In this document: positions 6,410 through 6,447 of the stretch, piece after piece
How the letters are laid out: each line of letters begins with the position of its first letter
How positions within the stretch are numbered: the first letter of the stretch is position 1
Assembly: GCA_002311855.1 (NCBI GenBank)
Contig: DCAB01000022.1
Location: forward strand, 1-6,447
DNA length: 6,447 bases
From: Candidatus Dadabacteria bacterium UBA1144
GTDB lineage: Bacteria > Desulfobacterota_D > UBA1144
Direction of reading: 5' to 3'
Notes under the pieces: generated by a model
Told to the model about the DNA's origin: nothing
What the model saw: only the letters and a program-made list of their open reading frames with translations
Databases searched by the model: none
Made by a program: the position numbers and the translations under genes

Positions 6410-6447
6410 TCAGTCTTTCTTTGTTGCTTTCTTATCTTTCTTTGGGG
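6410..6447 (-). CDS. C-terminal tail of an unidentified Lys-rich protein (partial)
   Basis: The minus strand at the right edge reads PKKDKKATKKD followed by TGA (6412-6410). Such Lys-rich tails are common at the C-termini of ribosomal, nucleic-acid-binding and chaperone proteins. The stop falls three bases from the kinase stop, which is the spacing expected for tightly packed convergent genes. With only eleven residues the protein cannot be identified. The main doubt is that a second minus-strand frame is also open here, though that one would run into the kinase gene. Confidence 0.5.
   Translation of the reverse strand, partial: PKKDKKATKKD

Noticed and set aside
1..6447. CRISPR arrays, insertion sequences, attachment sites or phage genes
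   Set aside because: No regularly spaced repeats, transposase or integrase motifs, or tRNA-adjacent direct repeats are visible.

Overview
The window is AT-rich bacterial DNA with dense gene packing, Lys/Asn/Ile-rich proteins and homopolymer A/T runs. This suits a small-genome, uncultivated (possibly marine) bacterium. The 23S rRNA fragment is clearly bacterial, but I cannot place it in a phylum by eye. TGG is the Trp codon and TGA, TAG and TAA all end genes, so the standard bacterial code applies.

Layout. Bases 1-251 are the 3' end of a 23S rRNA gene, cut by the window edge. No 5S rRNA or tRNA follows. An AT-rich spacer of about 300 bp leads to a small PDZ-domain protein (549-1088, +). Its probable lipoprotein signal peptide lies upstream in the same frame but is cut off by a TGA codon. 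Convergent to it is a three-gene minus-strand operon, read from right to left: succinyl-CoA ligase alpha subunit (sucD, 4565-3699), a HyuB-type hydantoinase/5-oxoprolinase subunit (3678-2122) and an M19 membrane-dipeptidase-family metallopeptidase (2135-1194). The gaps are 20 bp and a 14-bp overlap.

Divergent from sucD, across a 72-bp spacer with overlapping candidate -10 boxes, is a plus-strand pair: 5'-methylthioadenosine phosphorylase (mtnP, 4638-5498) and a PfkB-family kinase (5495-6406), joined by an ATGA overlap. The last 38 bases hold the Lys-rich C-terminal tail of a convergent minus-strand gene.

How the genes may work together. mtnP releases adenine from methylthioadenosine, the by-product of polyamine and other SAM-dependent chemistry; the coupled kinase probably serves nucleoside or sugar salvage, substrate unknown. 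In the minus-strand operon, two enzymes from subunit pairs (SucD without SucC, HyuB without HyuA) sit beside a dipeptidase. HyuB-type 5-oxoprolinase and an M19 dipeptidase would both fit turnover of gamma-glutamyl or glutathione-derived peptides, but this is inference.

I see no clearly new multi-gene system. The observations most worth a second look are the split PDZ lipoprotein gene, the partnerless sucD-hyuB-M19 operon, the missing 5S gene and the shared divergent promoter.
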